A stretch of DNA of 22,920 bases from Firmicutes bacterium UBA2598 (GTDB lineage: Bacteria > Bacillota > PH28-bin88). Below are positions 1 through 9,500 of this stretch, one piece after another; within the stretch, counting starts at the first letter, position 1; each line of letters opens with the position of its first letter. A program made the position numbers and the translations under genes. Location of the stretch: positions 1-22,920 of the forward strand of contig DDKM01000005.1 of NCBI GenBank assembly GCA_002339345.1. Direction: 5' to 3'. The notes under the pieces are model-generated. The model had not been told where the DNA came from. It did not search any database and saw nothing but the letters and a program-made list of their open reading frames with translations.

Positions 1-25
1 GGACGGGAACTTCCCGGCGGGTGGG

Positions 26-1180
26 TTAAAAAATATTGGTTTCTACAGCAGAAAGCGTACCGGCAAAGCGGGCTGGGGACAGGGGGGTAATATCCATGGC
101 CGTGGTGGTTCCACGGCTGATCAGTTCAGCGATAAGCATGCCAATGGCTGGGGCGTGCATAAAACCGTGACCGGTAAAGCCTGCAGCACAGTAGAAGCCC
201 TTTATTTCAGCCGTTTCACCCAGGATGGCCTGCATGTCAGGGGTCATGTCCCTGAGGCCCGCATAGGCCTTGGTGATCTGGCAGTTTTCCATTAGCGGGA
301 TACGTTGCAACGCTGCCTCCGCCACCCGGTCGAACCCTGACCAGTCCACGGCGGTGTCGAAACCGGGAGCCAGGTCCTTATCGGTCCCCCCCAGCAGCAG
401 GAATCCCTTGGTTTCCCGGTGAACATACCATCCGGTGTCCATGTCCACCGTCAGCGGCATTCCTTCAGGTAGCCCCGGAATGGGAGCGGCCACGAACACC
501 TGCCGCCGGTAGGGCTGGATGGGCAGGTGGACTCCCGCCAGGGCAGCCACCTGCCCTGCGAAGGGGCCAGCGGCATTGACAACTATACAGGCAGCGATGT
601 TATCCGCTGGGGTGGTTACACCGGTGACCCTGCCTCCGGCTGTTTTGATCCCGGTAACCTCGTGGTCGGTCCGGATGATCCCCCCAAGGCGCCGGATTTG
701 CTGGGCATAACCCTGTACCACGCCGTGGGGGTCAGCATAACCGTCCTGGGTGCAAAAACTTCCCCCTACTAGATCCTTTGTGGCCAGGTAGGGGAACCGC
801 CGGGCCAGTTCTTCTGGGCTCAACAGCTCTGTAGGAACACCCAGGCTTTGTTGCAGAGCGGCATCCTGGCGGAAGATTTCCCATCGGCCCGATTGGCCTG
901 TAACAAACAGGTAACCGTGTTGTAAAAAGTGAATGGGGTATTCCATTTCATCTTCAAAGCGCTTAAATGCTGGCATACTAAGGAGTGTAAGCTCGATATT
1001 GCTGCGGGTGGAGAACTGGTGGCGGAGACCGCCGGTACAGGCTGCCGTGGCCCCTGTACCCAGGAACATCTCCTTTTCCAGCACCAGTACCTTCATCTCC
1101 CGATGCCTTTGCAGAAGATTATAGGCGGTACTCAATCCGATTACGCCACCGCCGATAATTACTGCATCAAATTTTTCCAT
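26..1180 (-). CDS. FAD-dependent oxidoreductase of the DAO family (sarcosine oxidase beta/glycine oxidase-like)
   Basis: This 384-residue protein begins with a Rossmann dinucleotide-binding motif: GGGVIG at residues 10-15 inside a beta-alpha-beta unit that ends in the acidic LEKE segment. It carries the GATAACTGGLRHQFST stretch typical of sarcosine oxidase beta-like flavoproteins, and a C-terminal second FAD-contacting region (GFYCAAGFTGHGFMHAPAIG). The length is normal for the family and there is no signal peptide, so it should be a cytosolic flavoenzyme oxidising an amine or secondary amino acid; the substrate cannot be told from sequence. The start is supported by AAGGAAGG upstream and by a promoter on the same strand. 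It stands alone, divergent from the DUF1786 gene, without the alpha, gamma and delta subunits of heterotetrameric sarcosine oxidase in view. It could also be a component of an amino-acid dehydrogenase whose partner lies left of the window. Confidence 0.85.
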   Translation of the reverse strand: MEKFDAVIIGGGVIGLSTAYNLLQRHREMKVLVLEKEMFLGTGATAACTGGLRHQFSTRSNIELTLLSMPAFKRFEDEMEYPIHFLQHGYLFVTGQSGRWEIFRQDAALQQSLGVPTELLSPEELARRFPYLATKDLVGGSFCTQDGYADPHGVVQGYAQQIRRLGGIIRTDHEVTGIKTAGGRVTGVTTPADNIAACIVVNAAGPFAGQVAALAGVHLPIQPYRRQVFVAAPIPGLPEGMPLTVDMDTGWYVHRETKGFLLLGGTDKDLAPGFDTAVDWSGFDRVAEAALQRIPLMENCQITKAYAGLRDMTPDMQAILGETAEIKGFYCAAGFTGHGFMHAPAIGMLIAELISRGTTTAMDITPLSPARFAGTLSAVETNIF

Positions 1181-1228
1181 GTGAATTCCTTCCTTCTAGT
1201 TTGTTAGGGTAATCCGCTAATTTAATTT

Positions 1229-1257
1229 ATTGTACAAAATGACACATGGCCCGTCAA
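1229..1257 (-). promoter_or_regulatory. sigma-A type promoter of the FAD oxidoreductase gene
   Basis: On the minus strand TTGACG (complement of 1252-1257) and TACAAT (complement of 1229-1234) are separated by exactly 17 bases. Each hexamer matches the housekeeping consensus at five of six positions. The predicted start lies about 40 bases upstream of the ATG at 1180. Confidence 0.7.
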
Positions 1258-1328
1258 TTGTGATGGGCTACAGGAGGTGTGCCAGAGGTGAGCAGGGTGA
1301 AGGTAACTGCTGCAAGGGGGGCCAGGTC

Positions 1329-2423
1329 ATGCAACCGGTGAGGCAACCTAATGGGGACGAGGCAGGGTCGGTTCTGGCCATTGATGTAGGAGGCGGAACC
1401 CAGGACATCTTCATCTACCAGCCGGGCCAGCCTTGGGAAAACTGTGTCCAGATGGTACTGCCTGCTGAAACGGTGGTGGTGGCACGTCAGGTGCAAGAGG
1501 CGACGCGTTCCGGTAAAGACATTTTTTTATATGGCACTGTTATGGGTGGCGGGGCCTCAAGTGCCGCGGTCAGGCAACACCTCAGATCCGGTTGCCGGGT
1601 TTTTGCCACACCACAGGCCGCCAAGACCTTGCATAATGATTTGGCAAGGGTCCGCCAGATGGGGGTGGAACTGGTGGAACACCAGCCTTCCGGCACTTCT
1701 GCCATAGCCATGGGGGATATCCGGCTGGACAGGCTGGCGGATATTTTGGCTTCGTACGGAGTTGTCATGCCGGGGAAGATCGCCATTGCTGTCCAGGACC
1801 ATGGTGAAAATCCCGGTCAGAGTAACCGTGACTTCCGCATGGCCCACTGGCAGTATTTTATGGCAGGGGGTGGAGATGTGCGGCATCTACTTTATGGTGA
1901 GATCCCCCCATACCTTACCCGGATGCAGGCTGTTCGGGAAACGGTACCAGGGGCTTGGCTGGCAGACACCGGGGTTGCGGCCATCTGGGGAGCCCTGGAA
2001 GACCCGGTGGTGGCCGGACACCAGCGGAACGGTCCAGTGGCGGTGGTCAATATTGGTAACCAGCACACCATCGGGGTTGTGCTGAGGGGTTTCTCTGCCG
2101 TGGCCCTGGTTGAGCACCATACCGGTTTGCTCAACCCGGCCAAACTTGTGCAGCTGATCAAGGCGCTGTTAGCGGGAGAATTGGCCCATCACCAGGTCAA
2201 GGAAGACGGCGGCCATGGATGCTCCTACGCCCCGGACTACCGGCCACCAGGGAATGACTGCTTTGTTTCCATTACCGGTCCCCGGCGGTTCTTGGCTCCA
2301 GCGGAGTTTTACCGGGCAGTTCCCCATGGTAATATGATGCTGGCCGGCAGTTTTGGACTGGTCCGGGCGGTAATGGGCTTTAATGGTTTTTGGCGACACC
2401 CGGCGCACGGCAATGGATGTTGA
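1329..2423 (+). CDS. DUF1786 family protein (ASKHA-like, function unknown)
   Basis: This 364-residue protein has an N-terminal LAIDVGGGTQDIFIY motif (residues 16-30). It resembles the phosphate-1 loop of sugar kinase/Hsp70/actin-like ATPases and is characteristic of DUF1786, a family that databases label loosely as related to pyruvate formate-lyase activation. I know of no demonstrated activity. Other visible blocks are FLYGTVMGGGASSAAV, AIAVQDHGENPGQSNRDFR and, near the end, FVSITGPRRF. The reading frame stays open to a TTG at 1230, but the ATG at 1329 is preferred because AAGGGGGG sits eight bases upstream and the conserved domain begins soon after. The gene is divergent from the flavoenzyme. 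Its stop codon (2421-2423) abuts the -35 box of the pyr promoter, so it is probably a single-gene unit. Whether it binds ATP is inference. Confidence 0.75.
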   Translation: MQPVRQPNGDEAGSVLAIDVGGGTQDIFIYQPGQPWENCVQMVLPAETVVVARQVQEATRSGKDIFLYGTVMGGGASSAAVRQHLRSGCRVFATPQAAKTLHNDLARVRQMGVELVEHQPSGTSAIAMGDIRLDRLADILASYGVVMPGKIAIAVQDHGENPGQSNRDFRMAHWQYFMAGGGDVRHLLYGEIPPYLTRMQAVRETVPGAWLADTGVAAIWGALEDPVVAGHQRNGPVAVVNIGNQHTIGVVLRGFSAVALVEHHTGLLNPAKLVQLIKALLAGELAHHQVKEDGGHGCSYAPDYRPPGNDCFVSITGPRRFLAPAEFYRAVPHGNMMLAGSFGLVRAVMGFNGFWRHPAHGNGC

Positions 2424-2452
2424 TTGACAGCCGGTAATCCTTTAGGTACAAT
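2424..2452 (+). promoter_or_regulatory. pyr operon promoter (sigma-A type)
   Basis: TTGACA at 2424-2429 and TACAAT at 2447-2452 are separated by 17 bases. The -35 is a perfect consensus match and the -10 matches five of six. The -35 directly follows the stop codon of the DUF1786 gene. Transcription should start near 2459, just before the first PyrR binding loop. Confidence 0.85.
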
Positions 2453-2463
2453 AATGGTGACAA

Positions 2464-2552
2464 GTTCCTTTAAGTTCAGTCCCGTGAGACTGGCAAGGAA
2501 TAATAGCGGGTTGTTGATTTTAGCCTGCCCTCCTTGCCGGGGCAGGTTTTTT
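2464..2552 (+). promoter_or_regulatory. PyrR-responsive attenuator 1 (pyrR leader)
   Basis: The PyrR anti-antiterminator loop is visible: CAGTC (2477-2481), hexaloop CCGTGA and GACTG (2488-2492), with the flanking CCTT/AAGG lower stem of the known family. The intrinsic terminator is CCTGCCC (2524-2530)/GGGCAGG (2540-2546) followed by six T. GGCAAGG (2492-2498), part of the PyrR stem, is exactly complementary to CCTTGCC (2532-2538) in the terminator loop, giving the competing antiterminator. In the B. subtilis model UMP-bound PyrR stabilises the first hairpin and allows termination. Confidence 0.88.
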
Positions 2553-2594
2553 GCCATATCCGGGTCCACACCATACTTTCAGGGGGTGGAAGAT

Positions 2595-3143
2595 GTGCAA
2601 GTAGTGACAAAGGCGGAAATCATGGATGCAGATAAAATGCGGCGGGCGTTGACCAGGGTGGCCCACGAGATCATCGAGCGTAACCGGGGCACGGACAACC
2701 TCGCCCTGGTGGGTATCCGTCGGCGGGGCGTGCCGCTGGCGGAGCGGCTGGCAGCCAACATCCGGCAGATTGAGGGGGTGGTGGTGCCGGTGGGGATCTT
2801 GGATATTACCCTTTACCGGGATGACTTGACCACCCTGGCCCAACAGCCGGTTTTGCATAAAACGGAAGTACCCTTTCCCGTGGTTGGAAAACGCATCGTC
2901 CTGGTTGATGATGTGCTATATACCGGTCGGACGGTCCGAGCGGCTCTGGATGCCCTGATTGACCTGGGGCGGCCGGCCTGGATCCAGCTGGCGGTGCTGG
3001 TGGACCGGGGACACCGTGAATTGCCCATCAGGGCGGATTTTGTTGGCAAAAACGTCCCGACCTCCCGGCGGGAAGTGATTTCTGTTCATCTAACCGAAGT
3101 GGACGGTTTGGATAAGGTGGTAATCGGTGAAATAATTGAATAG
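2595..3143 (+). CDS. pyrR: PyrR: pyr operon attenuation protein / uracil phosphoribosyltransferase
   Basis: This 182-residue protein closely follows B. subtilis PyrR throughout, for example RRALTRVAHEIIERN, VGILDITLYRDDL and LVDRGHRELPIRADFVGKNVPTS. The PRPP-binding motif ILVDDVLYTGRTVR identifies a type I phosphoribosyltransferase. PyrR binds UMP/UTP and the pyr mRNA loops, and it also has uracil phosphoribosyltransferase activity. The open frame extends upstream to 2424, but that stretch is the promoter and attenuator. The GTG at 2595 is chosen because AGGGGGTGG lies just upstream and the resulting length fits the family. An in-frame ATG at 2622 is the alternative start. The gene is first in the operon, so the regulator is controlled by its own attenuator. 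Confidence 0.95.
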   Translation: MQVVTKAEIMDADKMRRALTRVAHEIIERNRGTDNLALVGIRRRGVPLAERLAANIRQIEGVVVPVGILDITLYRDDLTTLAQQPVLHKTEVPFPVVGKRIVLVDDVLYTGRTVRAALDALIDLGRPAWIQLAVLVDRGHRELPIRADFVGKNVPTSRREVISVHLTEVDGLDKVVIGEIIE

Positions 3144-3154
3144 CAAATGGGGTT

Positions 3155-3253
3155 TCCTTTAAATCGGTCCTGTGAGACCGGTAAGGGACAGTGGGTTGTG
3201 TGACCTTTGTTAACCATACCCTTACCTGTTTTGCGGGTAAGGGTTGTTTTTTT
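3155..3253 (+). promoter_or_regulatory. PyrR-responsive attenuator 2 (pyrR-pyrB intercistronic)
   Basis: A second PyrR loop has CGGTC (3165-3169), hexaloop CTGTGA and GACCG (3176-3180), with CCTT/AAGG below. The terminator is ACCCTTACC (3218-3226)/GGTAAGGGT (3236-3244) followed by a T run (3247-3253). GGTAAGGG (3180-3187) at the foot of the PyrR loop is identical to the 3' arm of the terminator, so it can pair perfectly with CCCTTACC (3219-3226) as antiterminator. The loop and the terminator are therefore linked by an exact 8-base switch. Confidence 0.9.
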
Positions 3254-3271
3254 GGAAAGGGGAGGGAGCAA

Positions 3272-4213
3272 ATGGGGTTCAAACACAAGGACTTGCTGGG
3301 GTTGGAACAGCTGCAGCCGGACGAGATCAGGCACATCCTGGACACAGCGGTACCCATGAAGGACATCATTTGCCGGGAAATCAAAAAGGTACCCACCCTG
3401 CGGGGTAGGACGGTGATCAACCTGTTCTACGAGGCCAGTACCCGCACCAGGACATCCTTTGAACTGGCCGGCAAGTACATGGGGGCGGACACCATCAACA
3501 TCGCTACCGCCACCAGCAGTGTGGTGAAAGGGGAAAGCCTGCTGGATACCGCCCGTACCCTGGAGGCCATGGGAGCGGATGTGGTGGTCATCAGACACCA
3601 GGCCTCCGGTGCCCCGCACTTTCTGGCGCGAAACCTCAATGCGGCGGTAATCAACGCTGGTGACGGCACCCACGAACATCCCACCCAGGCCCTCCTTGAC
3701 ATGCTTACCATCAGGGAGAAGAAGGGTCGGCTAGAGGGACTGGTGGTGACTATTCTGGGGGATATCCTGCATAGTAGGGTGGCCAGGTCCAATATCTGGG
3801 GGTTGACCAAAATGGGCGCTGAGGTGAGGGTGGTGGGGCCGGCTACCCTGGTGCCAGGGATCTTTCGCCAGATGGGGGTACGGGTAATACACCGGGTAGA
3901 AGAAGCCCTGGCCGGCGCCGATGTAATCAATGTGCTCCGGATCCAGCAGGAGAGGCAGGCGAAGGGACTATTACCCTCCTTGCGGGAATATGCCCGGATG
4001 TACGCCTTGACCCCCGAACGATTGGTCCTGGCTGCGCCGGATGTTCTGGTGCTGCACCCAGGTCCGATGAACAGGGGAATCGAAATCCACCCGGCGGTGG
4101 CAGATGGAGTGGCCTCGGCCATCACCGAACAGGTCACCAATGGTGTTGCAGTTAGAATGGCCCTGCTGTACTTACTGATGGGAGGAGGCCAAAGTCATGG
4201 GACTACTGATTAG
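3272..4213 (+). CDS. pyrB: Aspartate carbamoyltransferase catalytic subunit
   Basis: PyrB condenses carbamoyl phosphate with aspartate, the committed step to UMP. At 313 residues it has the family's usual length. It shows the carbamoyl-phosphate motif STRTRTS (from residue 56, in FYEASTRTRTSFELA), HPTQALLD, and the C-terminal HPGPMNRGIEI. The open frame extends to 3191 across attenuator 2, but the ATG at 3272 with AAAGGGGAGGGAG just upstream is the clear start. No pyrI regulatory subunit gene is present, as usual for Firmicutes, so control is expected through PyrR. The last 17 bases overlap the start of pyrC, suggesting translational coupling. There is no uracil permease gene (pyrP) between pyrR and pyrB. 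Confidence 0.96.
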   Translation: MGFKHKDLLGLEQLQPDEIRHILDTAVPMKDIICREIKKVPTLRGRTVINLFYEASTRTRTSFELAGKYMGADTINIATATSSVVKGESLLDTARTLEAMGADVVVIRHQASGAPHFLARNLNAAVINAGDGTHEHPTQALLDMLTIREKKGRLEGLVVTILGDILHSRVARSNIWGLTKMGAEVRVVGPATLVPGIFRQMGVRVIHRVEEALAGADVINVLRIQQERQAKGLLPSLREYARMYALTPERLVLAAPDVLVLHPGPMNRGIEIHPAVADGVASAITEQVTNGVAVRMALLYLLMGGGQSHGTTD

Positions 4214-5483
4214 GGGAGGAAGGGTGGTTGATCCCGTCCAGGGGTTGGACGGCCGGGCGGACATCCTGGTTGAGGACGGGCTGATCCGGCAAATCCAGCC
4301 GGAACTGGCGGTGGAACGGGGGACGGTGGTGGTAGATGCCGCCGGGTTGGTTGTGGTGCCTGGTCTGGTGGATATGCATACCCACCTCAGGGAACCCGGC
4401 CAGGAGGCGAAAGAGACCGTTGCCACCGCCACCAGGGCTGCAGCCAAAGGGGGCTACACCGCGGTGGTCGGGATGCCCAACACCGTACCGGTGGTGGACA
4501 CCCCGGGGCAGGTGGAGCTGGTGAGAGCCAGGGCTGCCCGGGAAGGTGTGGTCAGGGTCTACCAGGTAGGTGCCATTACCAAGGGATCCAGGGGTGAGGA
4601 GTTGGCGGAAATGGCGGATTTGGCGGCAGCGGGGGTGGTGGCCTTTTCCGATGATGGGAGGCCGGTACCATCCGCTGCGGTGATGCGGCGGGCCATGGAG
4701 TACGCCCTTATGTTTGACATGCCGATCATCTCCCATTGTGAAGAACCATCCCTGGCCGAAGGCGGGGTCATGCATGAAGGATTTTACTCATTGAAACTGG
4801 GTTTAAAGGGCATACCGGCACTGGCGGAGGATTTGATGGTACACCGGGAAATCTTGTTGGCGGAGAATACCGGCTGCCGGGTGCATATCGCCCATCTAAG
4901 CACCAAGGGTGCTGTGGAATTGGTTAGGCAGGCCAAGGCCCGGGGGGTACCCGTAACTGCCGAGGCCACACCGCACCACTTCACCCTGACCGATGCGGCA
5001 CTGGAAGGTTATGACACCAACTTCAAGGTTAACCCACCCCTGCGGACCGGTGAAGATGTGGCTGCAGTGATACGGGGTTTGGCGGACGGCACCATCGACG
5101 CCATCGCTACCGATCATGCTCCCCATACAGAGGCGGAAAAGGCGATGGAATTTGACTATGCCCCCTTTGGCATGGTGGGCCTGGAAACGGCCTTGCCTTT
5201 GGCCATTACCCGTCTGGTTAACCCAGGAGTGATCAGTTGGACCAGGCTGGTGGAATTGATGGCAATAAACCCGTGCCGCATTCTGGGCTTGCCTGGTGGC
5301 AGCCTGCAAGTGGGACAGCCGGCGGACATCACGTTGATTAACCCGGACTTAAAGCGGACTGTGGATCGGGACAGGCTGGCCTCCCTGGGTCGCAATACCC
5401 CCTTCCACGGGTGGTCCCTGCAAGGCTGGGCGGTGGCCACCATGGTGGGTGGACAATTTGTCTATCAGGAGGAGGGAGTTTAA
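4197..5483 (+). CDS. pyrC: Dihydroorotase (class I)
   Basis: PyrC cyclises carbamoyl aspartate to dihydroorotate. The 428-residue protein carries the metal-binding DMHTHLREPG motif (H61, H63), D152 in FSDDG, H180 in ISHCEEP, H233 in IAHLST and D306 in ATDHAPH. These positions match the metal ligands and catalytic Asp of class I bacterial dihydroorotases such as the B. anthracis enzyme. The amidohydrolase TIM barrel is complete and all expected metal ligands are present, so it should be an active enzyme and not a PyrC-like pseudo-subunit. The ATG overlaps the pyrB 3' end and is preceded by GGGAGGAGG. Its stop codon is immediately followed by the carA ATG. Confidence 0.96.
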   Translation: MGLLIRGGRVVDPVQGLDGRADILVEDGLIRQIQPELAVERGTVVVDAAGLVVVPGLVDMHTHLREPGQEAKETVATATRAAAKGGYTAVVGMPNTVPVVDTPGQVELVRARAAREGVVRVYQVGAITKGSRGEELAEMADLAAAGVVAFSDDGRPVPSAAVMRRAMEYALMFDMPIISHCEEPSLAEGGVMHEGFYSLKLGLKGIPALAEDLMVHREILLAENTGCRVHIAHLSTKGAVELVRQAKARGVPVTAEATPHHFTLTDAALEGYDTNFKVNPPLRTGEDVAAVIRGLADGTIDAIATDHAPHTEAEKAMEFDYAPFGMVGLETALPLAITRLVNPGVISWTRLVELMAINPCRILGLPGGSLQVGQPADITLINPDLKRTVDRDRLASLGRNTPFHGWSLQGWAVATMVGGQFVYQEEGV

Positions 5484-6566
5484 ATGCGCGGATTGTTGGT
5501 TCTGGCCGATGGCAGTGTCTATCAGGGTAAGGCCTTCGGTGCCGCCGGCAGGGCGGTTGGTGAAGTGGTTTTCAACACATCCATGACCGGATACCAGGAG
5601 ATTTTAACAGACCCTTCCTACTGTGGCCAGATTGTCACCATGACCTACCCGCTAATCGGCAATTACGGTATTAACGGTGAGGATATGGAATCCTGCCGTA
5701 TCCACGCCAGGGGCATGGTGGTGAAAACCCTTTGCGATTACCCCAACAACTGGCGGCAGCAGGGCCGCTTGGAGGAGTTTTTGCACTCCAACGGGGTGGT
5801 GGGTGTGGCCGGAGTGGATACCAGGGCCATCACCCGGAAGCTACGCAGCCAGGGAACACTGCGGGGTGTGGTAGCTGCCGGGGAGTGGTCTGTGGCGGAA
5901 CTGCTGGAACTGACGATGACCGGTCCCGCCGGTGGTGAGAAGCCGGTGGTGGAACAGGTCACCAGTACGCAGATCCGCTACCGGCCCGGGCCAGGTCCCA
6001 GGGTAGTGGTGATGGATTTTGGTGTGAAGGAAAACATCCTGCGGTGGCTGGGTAACCTTGGTTTTGACGTGATAGTGGTTCCGGCCGGCACCGGTGCCAA
6101 GGAAATCATGAGTCTGCATCCTGCCGGTATTCTGTTATCCAACGGTCCGGGGGATCCCAAGGAGGTAGGCTATGCCGTCCGCACCATCAGACAGTTGATG
6201 GAAACCCGGGTGCCCATGTTCGGGATTTGCCTCGGCCACCAATTAATGGGCCTGGCCATGGGGGGAGACACCTACAAGCTGCCCTTCGGTCACCGGGGCG
6301 GTAATCACCCGGTCCAGGACCTGGCAACGGGAAGGGTATACATTACCTCCCAAAACCACGGTTATGCCCTGGCCGAAAATACTCTGCCTGCCAGTAATAT
6401 CCACGTCACCCACCGTAACATCAATGACGGGACGGTGGAAGGCATCACCCACCGGTATCTGCCGGCCTTTTCCGTGCAGTATCATCCGGAATCCTCCCCC
6501 GGCCCCACCGACTCGGAATATCTTTTCCAACGCTTTAAGGAGATGATTCAACACCATACCCAATAA
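5484..6566 (+). CDS. carA: Carbamoyl-phosphate synthase small (glutaminase) subunit
   Basis: CarA hydrolyses glutamine and channels ammonia to CarB. The 360-residue chain has the N-terminal CPSase small-chain domain (FNTSMTGYQEILTDPSY) and a C-terminal class I amidotransferase domain. The nucleophile is C249 in MFGICLGHQ, with the H334/E336 pair in YHPESSPGP, so the triad is intact. The ATG follows the pyrC stop codon with no gap, and GGAGGAGGGAG in the end of pyrC serves as ribosome binding site. Its place inside the pyr operon marks it as the pyrimidine-dedicated enzyme (pyrAA in Bacillus). An arginine-specific copy, if any, is outside the window. Confidence 0.96.
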   Translation: MRGLLVLADGSVYQGKAFGAAGRAVGEVVFNTSMTGYQEILTDPSYCGQIVTMTYPLIGNYGINGEDMESCRIHARGMVVKTLCDYPNNWRQQGRLEEFLHSNGVVGVAGVDTRAITRKLRSQGTLRGVVAAGEWSVAELLELTMTGPAGGEKPVVEQVTSTQIRYRPGPGPRVVVMDFGVKENILRWLGNLGFDVIVVPAGTGAKEIMSLHPAGILLSNGPGDPKEVGYAVRTIRQLMETRVPMFGICLGHQLMGLAMGGDTYKLPFGHRGGNHPVQDLATGRVYITSQNHGYALAENTLPASNIHVTHRNINDGTVEGITHRYLPAFSVQYHPESSPGPTDSEYLFQRFKEMIQHHTQ

Positions 6567-6598
6567 GATAAGAAAATGTGGCCGCAAGGAGGGACGTT

Positions 6599-9500
6599 AT
6601 GTCCAAGAGCAAGGATCTTTCGAAAGTGATGGTGATTGGTTCCGGACCAATTGTCATCGGTCAGGCGGCGGAATTTGACTATGCTGGTACCCAGGCATGC
6701 AAGGCTCTGCGGGAAGAGGGACTGCAGGTGGTGCTGATTAACAGCAACCCGGCTACCATCATGACCGATGTGGACATGGCGGATCGCATTTACATTGAAC
6801 CGCTCACACCGGAATTTGTGGCCCGTGTCATCAGGGAGGAGCGGCCGGACGGGTTGCTGCCCACCCTTGGCGGCCAGGTGGGCTTGAATATGGCAATAGA
6901 AATGGCCCGCCGGGGGGTGCTGACGGAAAACGGGGTGCGGCTACTGGGAACGCCTCTGGAGGCCATCCGGCGGGCGGAAGACCGGGAGGCTTTCAAAACA
7001 TTGATGGAAGAACTAGGGGAACCGGTGCCGGAGTCCCGCATCGTCAATGATGTGGAAGCAGCGCTGGCCTTTGCAGGCCAGGTGGGCTACCCCCTCATCG
7101 TGCGTCCCGCCTATACCCTGGGCGGCACTGGTGGTGGGTTTGCCTGGAACAACGAGGAACTGGTCGCTACCGTAACCAGGGGTCTCAAGCTCAGCCCAAT
7201 CCGGCAGGTGCTCGTTGAGCGATCAGTGGCCGGGTGGCGGGAAATCGAATTTGAAGTGATGCGGGACAGGGCGGATAACTGTATTACCATCTGCAGCATG
7301 GAAAATGTGGATCCTGTGGGTATCCATACGGGGGACAGCATCGTGGTGGCTCCCGCCCAGACCTTGACGGACCGGGAATACCAGATGCTCCGGAAGGCTT
7401 CCCTGCGCATCATCAGGGCCCTGGGGATTGAAGGCGGCTGCAATATCCAGTTTGCCCTGGACCCCAACAGCTACACCTACTATGTAATTGAGGTCAATCC
7501 CCGGGTCAGCCGGTCCAGCGCCTTGGCTTCCAAGGCTACCGGCTATCCCATTGCCAAGGTGGCGGCCAAGATTGCCATCGGACTGACCATGGATGAAATC
7601 CCCAATGCGGTGACGGGCAAGACCACTGCCTGTTTTGAGCCTGCCATTGATTACGTGGTGGCTAAAATCCCCCGGTTCCCCTTTGACAAGTTCAGCCTGG
7701 CGGATCGCCGGCTGGGTACCCAAATGAAGGCCACGGGTGAAGTGATGGCCATTGGCCGTAACTTTGAGTCTGCCCTGCAAAAGGCCATCCGTTCACTGGA
7801 ATTGGGAATGACCGGCCTGCGCTTAAAAGGACTGTCTGAGATGGCTGATCAGGCTGTAATGGATGCCCTAGCTGTTTCCGATGACCGCCGGTTGTTTGTG
7901 GTGGCAGAGGCTTTTCGCCGGGGGGCAACGGTGGAACAGGTTGCCGGTATCACCACCATCGATCCCTTTTTCCTGCATAAAATTGCCGGGCTGGTGGCTA
8001 TGGAAGAGGAGGTCAGAGCGACTGGTTTTCCGCCAAGCCGTGAGTTGCTCGCCCGGCTGAAGGAACTGGGTTTTGCGGACAGCTACCTGGCGGAGCTGTG
8101 GGGTGTGACGGAAGAAGAGGTGCGGGTGGTGCGGGAAAGGAACGGCCTGCTGCCGGCTTATAAAATGGTGGATACCTGTGCCGCCGAGTTTCAGGCCCTT
8201 ACCCCGTACTACTACTCCAGCTACGAAGCGGAGGATGAGGTAGAAAGTACCTCCAACCGGAAAGTGGTGGTACTGGGGTCTGGTCCCATCCGGATCGGCC
8301 AGGGCATCGAGTTTGACTACTGTTCCGTGCATTCGGTATGGGCCCTCAAGGAAGTGGGTTTGGAAACGGTAATTATCAATAATAATCCCGAGACGGTCAG
8401 TACTGATTTTGATACCGCGGATCGCCTTTATTTTGAGCCCATGGTACCAGAGGATGTGCTCAACATCATCGCCAAGGAGCGGCCGGAGGGCGTGGTGGTG
8501 CAGTTTGGCGGTCAAACCGCCATTAACCTGGCGGAACCGCTGGCCAGGGTGGGTGTGCCCATCCTGGGTACTGTGGTGGAGGATATTGACAGGGCGGAGG
8601 ATCGGGATAAGTTCGATCGTCTGCTGGTGGACCTTGGAATTCCCAAGCCCCCCGGTGGTTCTGCTACATCATTGACACAGGCCCTGGCTGTAGCATCTGC
8701 CATCGGGTACCCGGTACTGGTCAGGCCTTCCTATGTACTGGGCGGCAGGGCCATGGAAATAGTGCATTCCGCCGGCGAACTGTTGAACTACATGCAGTCA
8801 GCGGTGGAGGTGTCACCACACCACCCGGTACTGGTGGACAAATACATTACCGGGACCGAGGTGGAGGTAGACGCCATTTCCGACGGCATTGATATTCTAA
8901 TTCCTGGCATTATGGAACACATCGAGCGGGCTGGTGTCCATTCCGGGGACAGTATCGCCGTTTACCCCGCCTATTCCCTTTCCGGTGAAGTGATCCGGCA
9001 AGTGGTTGATCACACCCAAAAACTGGCTAGGGCTCTGCGGATTAAGGGGCTTATTAATATCCAATTTGTGGTGAAGGATGATCAGGTGTATGTACTGGAG
9101 GTTAATCCCCGCTCCAGCCGGACAGTGCCCTTCCTGAGTAAGGTTACCGGTATTCCCATGGTCAAACTGGCCACCAGGATTGCCATGGGAGATAGCCTGG
9201 CGGCCCAGGGGTTCGGCACCGGCCTGCATCCTGCACCGGATTTTGTGGCGGTGAAAGTACCGGTATTTTCCTTTGCCAAACTGCACCAGGTGGACACCTC
9301 CCTGGGACCGGAAATGAAATCCACCGGTGAGGTGATGGGCATCGACCATACCCTGGCCAAAGCACTGTACAAAGGGTTGCTGGCCGCCGGTTGTGATATT
9401 CCCCTCCAGGGTACCATCCTGGCTACAGTGGCGGATATGGATAAGGAGGAGGCCATTCCCCTGTTACAAGGGTTTGTACGGCTGGGGTTCCGGTTGGTGG

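Noticed and set aside
2424..2594. Upstream extension of pyrR to a TTG at 2424
   Set aside because: The TTG is part of the TTGACA -35 box, and the extension crosses the promoter and attenuator 1; PyrR homologues begin near the GTG at 2595.
7223..7780. Long minus-strand ORFs opposite carB, pyrC, dapF, coaBC and metK
   Set aside because: They are shadows of conserved plus-strand genes in GC-rich DNA, with no ribosome binding sites or recognisable domains.
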